DNA of 5,057 nucleotides, from assembly GCA_900766945.1 (NCBI GenBank), contig CAAFXD010000191.1, positions 1-5,057 of the forward strand, in the 5' to 3' direction. The position numbers were made by a program, and so were the translations under genes. Source of the DNA: Clostridia bacterium (GTDB lineage: Bacteria; Bacillota; Clostridia; Oscillospirales; Acutalibacteraceae). Under the pieces are notes generated by a model. The model saw nothing but the letters and a program-made list of their open reading frames with translations, was not told the origin of the DNA and searched no databases. Positions 1 through 5,057 of the stretch are shown piece after piece. How positions within the stretch are numbered: the stretch's first letter is position 1; each line of letters starts with the position of its first letter.

Positions 1-1
1 C

Positions 2-40
2 GGCGTGGTTATTTCCATTTTGATATTAAATAAGGTCTGA
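2..40 (+). CDS. atpK: V-type ATPase subunit K (membrane proteolipid), C-terminal end only
   Basis: Only the last 12 codons are present, reading GVVISILILNKV and then TGA at 38-40; the gene enters from the left edge. The peptide is hydrophobic and resembles the end of the last transmembrane helix of the V-type c-ring proteolipid. As I recall it, Enterococcus hirae NtpK ends ETYAILGFVISFLLVLNA, and the shared G-x-VIS-x-L pattern and position next to subunit F support the call. The other two forward frames close with shorter or polar tails (stops at 21-23 and 31-33) that match no V-ATPase subunit I know. Subunit K forms the rotor ring that carries H+ or Na+ across the membrane. Its ion-binding carboxylate lies upstream, so the ion cannot be inferred. 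The call rests on a very short match. Confidence 0.65.
   Translation, partial: GVVISILILNKV
32..36 (+). promoter_or_regulatory. Ribosome binding site of subunit F, inside the end of subunit K
   Basis: AAGGT lies 8 bases before the ATG at 45 and is embedded in the last two sense codons of subunit K. It is a modest Shine-Dalgarno match compared with those of A, B and D. With a 4-base gap between the K stop and the F start, translation of F is probably coupled to that of K (inference). Confidence 0.6.
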
Positions 41-44
41 TTGT

Positions 45-350
45 ATGAAATTCTTTCTCATCAGCGACAATGTGGACTCGATGATCGGCATGCGCCTTGC
101 AGGCGTGGAGGGCGTGCGCGTCGATACCGCGCAAGCGGCGCAAAACGCCTTTTTGAAAGCCGTGGCAGATCCCGAAATCGGCATTTTGCTGGCGACGCCC
201 AAAGCGGCGGCGCTTTGCCCCGAAACCGTCAGCGAGTTGCGGCAGAGCAACCGCCCGCTGTTTGTGATTATTCCCGATGCGGACGGCGTCGGCGCGGCGG
301 GAGACAGCATCACGCAGTATATCCGTGAAGCCGTCGGCGTGAAAATTTAA
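45..350 (+). CDS. atpF: V-type ATP synthase subunit F (central stalk)
   Basis: A 101-residue protein, the usual size for V/A-ATPase subunit F (about 100 aa; called NtpG in the older E. hirae naming). Subunit F is a small Rossmann-like alpha/beta protein that binds the side of shaft subunit D and turns with it inside A3B3. Landmarks are the first strand KFFLISD (2-8), then the DS-x-x-x-x-RLAGVEG segment (11-23), a second strand IGILLAT (45-51), CPETV (58-62), the strand RPLFVIIP (70-77) and a C-terminal helix ending REAVGVKI. The same succession occurs in E. hirae NtpG, including the closing EKAVG pattern. The ATG at 45 is preferred over a TTG at 41, which is out of frame. The gene starts 4 bases after the K stop and ends 18 bases before subunit E. 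The symbol is shared with an unrelated F-type ATPase gene; ntpF is the alternative. Confidence 0.92.
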   Translation: MKFFLISDNVDSMIGMRLAGVEGVRVDTAQAAQNAFLKAVADPEIGILLATPKAAALCPETVSELRQSNRPLFVIIPDADGVGAAGDSITQYIREAVGVKI

Positions 351-368
351 AGTTAGAGGTGCCCAAAA

Positions 369-968
369 ATGGAAGCAACCGCAAAAAATACCGAGGCGTT
401 TTTGCAATCCATCCGTACCCTTGCGGCGGCGGAGTGCGAACGCATTGACCGTGAAACCGAAAGCGTCCGCGCGGAACGGTTGCAGGCAATGCAGACCGAG
501 GCGCGCAAACGGTATAAATCGTATATGGAATATGAGGCGGCGCGCATTCGCGCCGAAGCCAACCGCGAAATATCGGGGAAAGGCGAGGCGGCGCGCAAAT
601 CCCTTGCCGATTTGCGTGCAACGCTTTCGCAAAAAGTTTTTGAACGCGTAAAGGCAAAAATCGAAGCGTATACAAAAACAGACGCATACCGCGAAAAATT
701 GCTTGCCGGCGTGCGTGAAATCGCCGCCTTGTTCCCGAACGGCGATACCGAGCTGTTTATTGCCCCGCATGACGCGGACAAAGCCGCCGCTATTCAAGCG
801 GCATTCGGCGCACCGTGTACTGTCACGGTGACAGAGGAAATTGTGCTCGGCGGCGTCAAGGCGCTCGACCGCAAAACGCAACGCCTTGCCGACAATACAT
901 TGGATACCGCGTTGGAAGCGCAAAAAGCGTGGTTTCTTGAAAATTCCGGACTTTCCGTTGAGGAGTGA
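369..968 (+). CDS. atpE: V-type ATP synthase subunit E (peripheral stalk)
   Basis: A 199-residue protein with the two-part build of V/A-ATPase subunit E, the stator that with G/H ties the A3B3 head to membrane subunit I and stops it turning with the rotor. Residues 1 to about 105 are rich in Ala, Glu, Arg and Lys and should form one long helix or coiled coil. From about 107 onward a compact alpha/beta domain follows, including ELFIAPHDADK and TVTVTEEIVLGGVKALDRKT. The Gly-Gly-Val of this stretch (161-163) and the later DNTLDTALEAQK (about 178-189) match the family's conserved C-terminal pattern of a GG turn followed by a D-N-T-L helix. AGAGGTG at 355-361 lies 7 bases before the ATG. The TGA at 966-968 directly follows the subunit A ribosome binding site. 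The coiled-coil half is low in complexity, so the assignment rests on the C-terminal half and on context. Confidence 0.9.
   Translation: MEATAKNTEAFLQSIRTLAAAECERIDRETESVRAERLQAMQTEARKRYKSYMEYEAARIRAEANREISGKGEAARKSLADLRATLSQKVFERVKAKIEAYTKTDAYREKLLAGVREIAALFPNGDTELFIAPHDADKAAAIQAAFGAPCTVTVTEEIVLGGVKALDRKTQRLADNTLDTALEAQKAWFLENSGLSVEE
960..965 (+). promoter_or_regulatory. Ribosome binding site that fixes the GTG start of subunit A
   Basis: GAGGAG lies within the last two sense codons of subunit E and 8 bases before the GTG at 974. An in-frame GTG at 965 would overlap this site and has no purine-rich sequence of its own upstream, so 974 is the more likely start. Overlap with the end of E suggests coupled translation. 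Confidence 0.75.
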
Positions 969-973
969 TAGCA

Positions 974-2728
974 GTGTCAGTCAATCAAATATACGGCATC
1001 AACGGGCCTGTTGTCACCGTCAAAGGCGAAACGGACCTCGGGATGCTTGAAACGGTTTTTGTCGGCAACAATCGCTTAATCGGTGAGGTTATCGGCTTAA
1101 ACAAGGATTTTACCACCATTCAGGTGTATGAGGAGACCGCAGGGCTTACCGTCGGCGAGCCGATTGATTCGACCGGCGCACCGATGTGCGTGACCTTAGG
1201 GCCGGGGCTTCTCGGCAATATTTTTGACGGCATTCAGCGCCCGTTGCCCGCCATTGAAGCAAAATACGGCGCATTTATCGGGCGCGGCGCGCAGTTCGCG
1301 GCGCTTAATACCGAAAAGAAATACGATGTCACCGTACAAGTCAAGGTCGGTGACCGTGTTTTGGGCGGCGATGTGTTTGCCACCTGCCCCGAAACCTCTA
1401 CGATTACACATAAGGCTATGGTGCCGCCCGCGCTTTCGGGCGAAATTGTTTCCGTGAAGCCCCACGGGCAATACACCGTGGAAGCGCCGCTTGCCGTTTT
1501 GAAAACGGACACGGGCAAAACGGTGGAATTGACCCTTGCGCAAAAATGGCCGATTCGCACCCCCAGACCGACTGCGAAACGCCTGCCCGCGAACAAACCG
1601 CTTGTCACGGGGCAGCGTGTGATTGATACCGTGTTCCCGATTGCCAAAGGCGGCGCGGCGGCAATCCCCGGGGGATTTGGTACAGGCAAAACGATGACAC
1701 AGCACCAACTTGCCAAATGGTGCGACGCAGATATTATCATCTATGTCGGTTGCGGCGAACGCGGCAACGAAATGACGCAGGTTTTGGAGGAATTCTCCGA
1801 GCTTGTTGACCCGCGCACAGGCAAACCGCTGTTGGAACGCACGGTGTTGATTGCCAATACCTCGAATATGCCCGTAGCGGCGCGTGAGGCGTCGATTTAT
1901 ACAGGCATTACGCTCGCGGAATACTACCGCGATATGGGCTACCACACCGCATTGATGGCGGACTCGACCTCCCGCTGGGCGGAGGCGTTGCGCGAAATCT
2001 CGGGCAGACTCGAAGAAATGCCCGCCGACGAGGGCTTCCCCGCGTATTTGCCCTCACGCCTGTCCGAATTCTACGAGCGTTCGGGCTATGTCGAGAATTT
2101 AAACGGCACCGAGGGGTCAGTTACCTTAATCGGCGCGGTTTCGCCGCAGGGCTCCGATTTCTCCGAGCCCGTCACGCAAAACACAAAGCGGTTTACCCGC
2201 TGTTTTTGGGCGCTCGACAAATCCTTGGCGTATGCGCGCCACTATCCGGCGATCAATTGGAATCTTTCATACAGCGAGTATTTGGGCGACCTCTCCAATT
2301 GGTACCGCGACAATGTTTCCCCCGATTTTATGAAATACCGCGAGGAGCTTTGCACCCTGCTTGCCGAGGAAAATTCCTTAATGGAAATCGTGAAGCTCAT
2401 CGGCGCAGATGTGTTGCCCGATGACCAAAAACTGATTATTGAGATTGCGCGCGTTATTCGCGTGGGCTTTTTACAGCAAAATGCGTTTCATAAGGACGAT
2501 ACCTTTGTTCCGCTTGAAAAGCAATATAAAATGATGTATGTTATTCTGCATTTGTATCACCGTGCGCGTGCGGTTGTTGCGCAGCAGGTGCCCATTTCCA
2601 AGCTGCTTGCTACGGGGCTTTTTGACAAGCTGATTAAAATGAAATACGATGTCCCGAATGACAACCTGTCCGTGCTTGACGAATACAGCAAAGAAATTGA
2701 CACCGTTATGGACGGCTTATTGCGATAA
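974..2728 (+). CDS. atpA: V-type ATP synthase subunit A (catalytic alpha chain)
   Basis: A 584-residue protein, the normal length for the catalytic A subunit (about 580-600 aa). Three A alternate with three B in the cytoplasmic head; A binds and hydrolyses or makes ATP. Domains are an N-terminal beta barrel (about 1-70, starting SVNQIYGINGPVV), the A-specific bulge region (about 115-190), the nucleotide-binding core and a C-terminal helical domain from about residue 435. The P-loop is GGFGTGKT at 233-240 with Lys239. The catalytic Glu262 lies in CGERGNEM. Walker B is ALMADSTSRW with Asp330. SPQGSDFSEP at 390-399 matches the family's SPPGGDFSEP signature with two changes. The GTG at 974 is preferred over the in-frame GTG at 965 because of the well-placed GAGGAG. 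The TAA is 12 bases before subunit B and is partly inside its ribosome binding site. All key catalytic residues are present, so an active enzyme is expected. Confidence 0.97.
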   Translation: MSVNQIYGINGPVVTVKGETDLGMLETVFVGNNRLIGEVIGLNKDFTTIQVYEETAGLTVGEPIDSTGAPMCVTLGPGLLGNIFDGIQRPLPAIEAKYGAFIGRGAQFAALNTEKKYDVTVQVKVGDRVLGGDVFATCPETSTITHKAMVPPALSGEIVSVKPHGQYTVEAPLAVLKTDTGKTVELTLAQKWPIRTPRPTAKRLPANKPLVTGQRVIDTVFPIAKGGAAAIPGGFGTGKTMTQHQLAKWCDADIIIYVGCGERGNEMTQVLEEFSELVDPRTGKPLLERTVLIANTSNMPVAAREASIYTGITLAEYYRDMGYHTALMADSTSRWAEALREISGRLEEMPADEGFPAYLPSRLSEFYERSGYVENLNGTEGSVTLIGAVSPQGSDFSEPVTQNTKRFTRCFWALDKSLAYARHYPAINWNLSYSEYLGDLSNWYRDNVSPDFMKYREELCTLLAEENSLMEIVKLIGADVLPDDQKLIIEIARVIRVGFLQQNAFHKDDTFVPLEKQYKMMYVILHLYHRARAVVAQQVPISKLLATGLFDKLIKMKYDVPNDNLSVLDEYSKEIDTVMDGLLR

Positions 2729-2733
2729 GGAGG
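2727..2733 (+). promoter_or_regulatory. Ribosome binding site of subunit B, overlapping the subunit A stop codon
   Basis: AAGGAGG is a near-perfect Shine-Dalgarno sequence 7 bases before the ATG at 2741. Its first two bases belong to the TAA stop of subunit A. This arrangement favours re-use of ribosomes finishing A, and fits the equal 3:3 need for A and B (inference). Confidence 0.85.
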
Positions 2734-2740
2734 CGGCGAA

Positions 2741-4114
2741 ATGGTACTGAAACATTTAAAATTGGACAGTGTAAACGGCTCGCTCGCCACTTTAAACGGC
2801 GTTACGGACGCCGCCAATGAGGAAATTGTGCAAATGCATTTGCACGACGGCACTTCCCGCACGGGGCGCGTTGTGAAAATCGACGGGGACGAGGTTGCCG
2901 TGCAGGTGTTTGAGGGCACGCGCGGTATGTCAATGTCCAATACCGAACCCGTGTTCACGGGCAAGCCGATGGAAATTGCGCTCTCGCCCGAAATTTTAGG
3001 GCGTGTGTTTGACGGTCTCGGCAGACCGATTGACGGCTTGGGCGATGTATATCCTGTGGAAAAACGCGATGTCAACGGCGCGCCGATCAACCCCGTGTCG
3101 CGCGAATATCCGCGCAACTTTATTCAAACGGGGATTTCCTCGATTGACGCGCTCGCCACCTTAATCCGCGGGCAAAAATTGCCGATTTTTTCGGGCTCGG
3201 GTATGCAGCACAACGAGCTTGCCGTGCAGATTGTGCGGCAGTCCTCTTTGTCGGACGGCGACGATTTCGCAGTTGTGTTTGCGGCAATGGGTGTGAAAAA
3301 CGATGTCGCGCAGTATTTCCGCACCTCGTTTGAGGAAGCGAATGTGATGAACCATGTGGTGATGCTGTTAAACCTTGCCAACGACCCGATTATCGAGCGA
3401 ATTATGACACCGAAATGCGCGCTGACCATCGCCGAATATTTGGCGTTCACCTTGCACAAGCACATTTTGGTGATTTTAACCGATATGACCTCTTACGCCG
3501 AGGCGTTGCGGGAGTTTTCCGGCTCCAAAGGCGAAATTCCCGGCAGAAAGGGCTTCCCCGGCTATTTGTACTCGGATTTGGCGTCTTTGTATGAGCGCGC
3601 GGGGATGATTAAAGGCGTGGAAGGGTCGGTAACGCAAATCCCGATTTTAACCATGCCCAATGACGACATTACCCACCCCATTCCCGACCTCACGGGCTAC
3701 ATTACCGAGGGGCAAATCGTGTTGAGCCGCGACCTCGGGGCAAAGGGAATTTACCCGCCTGTCGATGTGTTGCCGTCGCTGTCGCGCTTGATGAAAGACG
3801 GCATCGGTGCGGGATTTACGCGCGAAGACCACGCCGCGCTTGCCAATCAGTTGCTTGCGACCTATTCCAAGGTGCAGGACGCCAAGGCGCTCGCGTCGGT
3901 TATCGGCGAAGATGAACTGTCCGCAGAGGATAAACTGTTGATGGCGTTCGGGCGCGAATTTGAAGCGAAATTCTTAAATCAAAGCTTTACCGAAAACCGC
4001 AGTATCGAGCAAACGCTCGACCTCGGTTGGTCGCTGTTGTCGATGTTGCCGCGCAAAATGCTTGACCGCGTGGACGACGCGATTTTGGACGCGCATTATA
4101 TCGGCGCGCAATAA
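2741..4114 (+). CDS. atpB: V-type ATP synthase subunit B (regulatory beta chain)
   Basis: A 457-residue protein, the standard size for subunit B (about 458-465 aa). B alternates with A in the head, completes each active site from across the interface and contacts the stator. The fold runs from an N-terminal barrel (about 1-75) through the nucleotide-binding-like core to a C-terminal helical bundle (from about 365). The P-loop position holds SGSGMQHN (151-158) with no GKT, as expected for non-catalytic B. The arginine finger is Arg349 in [12 protein letters not shown], which reaches the ATP bound in A. Other family landmarks are [31 protein letters not shown] (key parts [11 protein letters not shown] and LYERAG), [20 protein letters not shown] and [13 protein letters not shown] near the end. 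A 37-base spacer separates it from subunit D, the longest gap in the operon. No truncation or missing key residue was seen. ntpB is the alternative symbol. Confidence 0.97.
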   Translation: MVLKHLKLDSVNGSLATLNGVTDAANEEIVQMHLHDGTSRTGRVVKIDGDEVAVQVFEGTRGMSMSNTEPVFTGKPMEIALSPEILGRVFDGLGRPIDGLGDVYPVEKRDVNGAPINPVSREYPRNFIQTGISSIDALATLIRGQKLPIFSGSGMQHNELAVQIVRQSSLSDGDDFAVVFAAMGVKNDVAQYFRTSFEEANVMNHVVMLLNLANDPIIERIMTPKCALTIAEYLAFTLHKHILVILTDMTSYAEALREFSGSKGEIPGRKGFPGYLYSDLASLYERAGMIKGVEGSVTQIPILTMPNDDITHPIPDLTGYITEGQIVLSRDLGAKGIYPPVDVLPSLSRLMKDGIGAGFTREDHAALANQLLATYSKVQDAKALASVIGEDELSAEDKLLMAFGREFEAKFLNQSFTENRSIEQTLDLGWSLLSMLPRKMLDRVDDAILDAHYIGAQ

Positions 4115-4136
4115 AAAACAAAAAAGATTTTTTTAC

Positions 4137-4145
4137 GGGAGGTGA
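4137..4145 (+). promoter_or_regulatory. Strong ribosome binding site of subunit D behind an A/T-rich spacer
   Basis: GGGAGGTGA lies 6 bases before the ATG at 4152 and is among the strongest Shine-Dalgarno matches in the window. It follows an A-rich then T-rich stretch (A runs at 4113-4118 and 4120-4125, T run at 4128-4134). Unlike the other genes, D starts well away from the preceding stop, so it probably initiates on its own. Confidence 0.8.
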
Positions 4146-4151
4146 CTTGCA

Positions 4152-4766
4152 ATGGCGCAGATTTTTCCGACCAAAGCCAATTTAATGGCAACGCAAAAAT
4201 CGTTGGAATTGGCAAAACTCGGCTATGAGCTGATGGATCGCAAACGCAACATTTTGGTGCGTGAAATGATGCAGTTGGTGGACGAAGCAAAGGCGGTGGA
4301 AAGCCGCATCGGCGAAGCGTACAAAGAGGCGTACGGCTATTTGCGCCTTGCCAATATCACCTTAGGTGTGTGCGGCAATTTTGCCCGCGCCGTACCGGTC
4401 GAAACCGCTTTGGAGCTCGACTGTAAAAGTGTGATGGGTGTGGAAATCCCAACCGTGACCCTGCCCGAAACACAGCCGCACCCGCATTACGGCTTTCGCA
4501 ACACCAATTCCTATTTGGATGAGGCGTATATTCGGTTTAACGAGGTCAAACAGTTGACCGCGCGCCTTGCCGAAGTGCAGGCGTCGGTGTTTCGTTTGGC
4601 GGATGCCGTCAAAAAGACGCAAAAACGCGCCAACGCCTTGAACAATATTATGATTCCGCAGTTTACCGAAACGGTGAAATTCATCACCGAAGCGCTCGAC
4701 GAAAAGGAGCGCGAGGATTTCACACGGCTGAAAGTGGTCAAAAGTCAAAAAGAAAAGGCAAAATAA
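4152..4766 (+). CDS. atpD: V-type ATP synthase subunit D (central rotor shaft)
   Basis: A 204-residue protein, within the usual 200-215 aa for V/A-ATPase subunit D. D is the central shaft: its N- and C-terminal helices form an antiparallel coiled coil that turns inside A3B3 and, with F, connects to the membrane ring through subunit C. The N-terminal helix starts FPTKANLMATQKSLELAK (5-22), matching the family's N-P-T-x-x-x-L opening, and continues GYELMDRKRNILVREM. A middle, less helical part (about 70-125) includes the strand GVEIPTV. The C-terminal helix contains TQKRANALNNIMIP (156-169), equivalent to the family's T-x-R-R-V-N-A-L-E pattern, and later DEKEREDFTRLK. The end is Lys-rich, as is common here. 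It is the last gene of the operon; no NtpH- or NtpJ-like gene follows in the window. The start is fixed by GGGAGGTGA at 4137-4145. Confidence 0.94.
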   Translation: MAQIFPTKANLMATQKSLELAKLGYELMDRKRNILVREMMQLVDEAKAVESRIGEAYKEAYGYLRLANITLGVCGNFARAVPVETALELDCKSVMGVEIPTVTLPETQPHPHYGFRNTNSYLDEAYIRFNEVKQLTARLAEVQASVFRLADAVKKTQKRANALNNIMIPQFTETVKFITEALDEKEREDFTRLKVVKSQKEKAK

Positions 4767-4804
4767 GAACAATATCAGTTTTCGAAATGTTTTGCCTCAG
4801 GTTG

Positions 4805-4835
4805 CGCCCCTCTCCCAAACGGAGGGGCGTTTTTT
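4805..4835 (+). terminator. Intrinsic terminator of the V-ATPase operon
   Basis: CGCCCCTC (4805-4812) pairs perfectly with GAGGGGCG (4822-4829) to give an 8-bp, almost all G-C stem with a 9-base loop. Six T residues (4830-4835) follow at once. It starts 38 bases after the subunit D stop. There is no A run on the left side, so it should work in the + direction only. Confidence 0.92.
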
Positions 4836-4847
4836 GTTGCCGAGAGA

Positions 4848-4878
4848 TACAAATTGGGGTTTGTCGGGATAATTTGTA
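4848..4878. repeat. Inverted repeat TACAAATT / AATTTGTA
   Basis: TACAAATT (4848-4855) is the exact reverse complement of AATTTGTA (4871-4878), separated by 15 bases. It lies between the operon terminator and the G+C-rich hairpins. It is A/T-rich, unlike the hairpins that follow, and could mark the edge of the repeat cluster or be a weak hairpin of its own. Confidence 0.55.
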
Positions 4879-4884
4879 CGGTAG

Positions 4885-4904
4885 GGCGGGGGCTTGCCCC
4901 CGCC
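4885..4904. repeat. G+C-rich palindrome GGCGGGGGC / GCCCCCGCC
   Basis: Two perfect 9-base arms (4885-4893 and 4896-4904) are separated only by TT. A G+C-rich palindrome preceded by GGTAGGG, as here, is a common pattern in intergenic repeats of gut Clostridia (recalled, not searched). It lacks a following T run and so is not a standard terminator. Confidence 0.8.
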
Positions 4905-4910
4905 GTTTCC

Positions 4911-4930
4911 GCCCCCTCTGACGAGGGGGC
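4911..4930. repeat. Hairpin GCCCCCTC / GAGGGGGC
   Basis: Arms at 4911-4918 and 4923-4930 pair over 8 bp with a TGAC loop. It sits 6 bases after the previous palindrome and 1 base before the next hairpin. Its sequence resembles the terminator stem CCCCTC/GAGGGG, but no T run follows directly. Confidence 0.8.
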
Positions 4931-4931
4931 T

Positions 4932-4952
4932 GTCAAATGCGCAGCATTTGAC
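4932..4952. repeat. Hairpin GTCAAATGC / GCATTTGAC
   Basis: Arms at 4932-4940 and 4944-4952 pair over 9 bp with a 3-base GCA loop. It directly follows the preceding hairpin, so the two could stack. The T run at 4964-4970 is 11 bases away, too far for a typical intrinsic terminator. Confidence 0.8.
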
Positions 4953-4955
4953 TGG

Positions 4956-4982
4956 GGGAGAGATTTTTTTCGTCTCTCTCCC
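4956..4982. repeat. Hairpin GGGAGAGA / TCTCTCCC with T-rich loop
   Basis: Arms at 4956-4963 and 4975-4982 pair over 8 bp. The 11-base loop holds seven T residues (4964-4970). The right arm runs into the first TCTCCCTC linker copy (4977-4984). Confidence 0.7.
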
Positions 4983-4987
4983 TCCGT

Positions 4988-5002
4988 CACGGCTACGCCG
5001 TG
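4988..5002. repeat. Hairpin CACGGC / GCCGTG
   Basis: Six-base arms (4988-4993 and 4997-5002) enclose TAC. A competing longer-range pairing exists between CCGTCA (4984-4989, with the bases CCGTCA read from 4984) and TGACGG (5011-5016), so this part may fold in two ways. Confidence 0.65.
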
Positions 5003-5030
5003 CCACCCGCTGACGGCGGCGGTCTCCCTC

Positions 5031-5045
5031 TGTCGCTTCGCGACA
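5031..5045. repeat. Hairpin TGTCGC / GCGACA
   Basis: Six-base arms (5031-5036 and 5040-5045) enclose TTC. The hairpin is framed on both sides by an exact TCTCCCTC copy (5023-5030 and 5046-5053), which makes it look like one module of a repeat. Confidence 0.7.
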
Positions 5046-5057
5046 TCTCCCTCACAC

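Larger units (their letters stand above)
4848..5057. repeat. Cluster of palindromic intergenic repeats, running off the window
   Basis: About 210 non-coding bases after the operon terminator hold at least seven short inverted repeats one after another, plus three exact copies of TCTCCCTC (4977-4984, 5023-5030, 5046-5053). Most of the sequence from 4885 to 5045 lies in a stem, its loop or a linker copy. This style matches dispersed palindrome-rich repeats between genes in Oscillospiraceae-like genomes (from memory, not searched). Short antisense reading frames across it have the low-complexity look of translated repeats and are not called as genes. I see no transposase, no target-site duplication and no CRISPR-type spacing. 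The right end is beyond the window, so full length and boundaries are unknown. Confidence 0.7.

Noticed and set aside
820..834. Hairpin CTGTCA / TGACAG inside subunit E
   Set aside because: A 6-bp stem within codons for the TVTVTE strand; a match of this size is expected by chance and there is no sign of a regulatory role.
9..923. Long open reading frame on the - strand (304 codons)
   Set aside because: It lies antisense to subunits F and E, which both match known families and have ribosome binding sites. Its translation is rich in Arg, Phe, Cys and His with no recognisable domain, as expected of a shadow frame in G+C-rich coding DNA.
1196..1945. Open reading frame on the - strand (249 codons) inside subunit A
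   Set aside because: It is antisense to the conserved catalytic core of subunit A and has the same shadow-type composition.
3013..3028. Hairpin CGGTCT / AGACCG inside subunit B
   Set aside because: It falls on codons of the conserved [10 protein letters not shown] segment, so the protein sequence sufficiently explains it.
2557..3117. Ser/Thr/Pro-rich open reading frame on the - strand (186 codons)
   Set aside because: It is antisense to the end of A and the start of B, spans their junction and matches no family I know; the forward genes explain this DNA.
4113..4134. Possible terminator or attenuator between B and D
   Set aside because: The A runs and T run could pair only by weak A-U pairs with a 2-4 base loop and no G-C stem, so a working terminator is unlikely.
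4775..5006. Two short overlapping - strand reading frames over the repeat cluster
   Set aside because: They are translations of the terminator and palindromic repeats in two frames, low in complexity and without a family match. Such frames are often misannotated as hypothetical proteins.
4885..5057. Possible CRISPR array
   Set aside because: The repeats are different palindromes with no constant direct repeat of 25-40 bases and no regular spacers; the only direct repeat is 8 bases long.

Overview
The window is the downstream part of an operon for a V/A-type (vacuolar/archaeal-type) rotary ATPase of bacterial origin, read entirely on the + strand. In order it holds the last codons of the membrane-ring proteolipid subunit K, then complete genes for subunits F, E, A (catalytic), B (regulatory) and D (rotor shaft). 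Genes are tightly packed. Their Shine-Dalgarno sites sit inside or directly after the preceding stop codon, and the run ends in a strong intrinsic terminator 38 bases after subunit D. This is a known, well-conserved machine. I see no new enzymatic system in the coding part.

Layout: 2-40 tail of subunit K; 45-350 subunit F; 369-968 subunit E; 974-2728 subunit A (GTG start); 2741-4114 subunit B; 4152-4766 subunit D; 4805-4835 terminator; 4848 to the window end, a non-coding cluster of short inverted repeats (at least seven) with three copies of an 8-base linker. The repeat cluster looks like dispersed, palindrome-rich intergenic repeats seen in many gut and rumen Clostridia. It probably continues past the window.

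How the genes work together: A and B form the A3B3 hexamer. A carries an intact P-loop, catalytic Glu and Walker B Asp. B lacks a P-loop but supplies the arginine finger. D and F form the central stalk that turns inside A3B3. E is a peripheral-stalk (stator) subunit. K forms the rotor ring in the membrane that carries H+ or Na+. Subunits I and C and the stator partner G/H are not seen here and presumably lie upstream. The direction of function (ion pumping or ATP synthesis) and the coupling ion cannot be decided from this window, because the ion-binding part of K is outside it.

Organism: a bacterium, most likely a low-oxygen Firmicute of class Clostridia (Oscillospiraceae/Ruminococcaceae-like). 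This is an inference from purine-rich Shine-Dalgarno sites, bacterial V-type subunit sequences, moderately high G+C coding DNA and the style of the intergenic repeats. It was not tested by any search.
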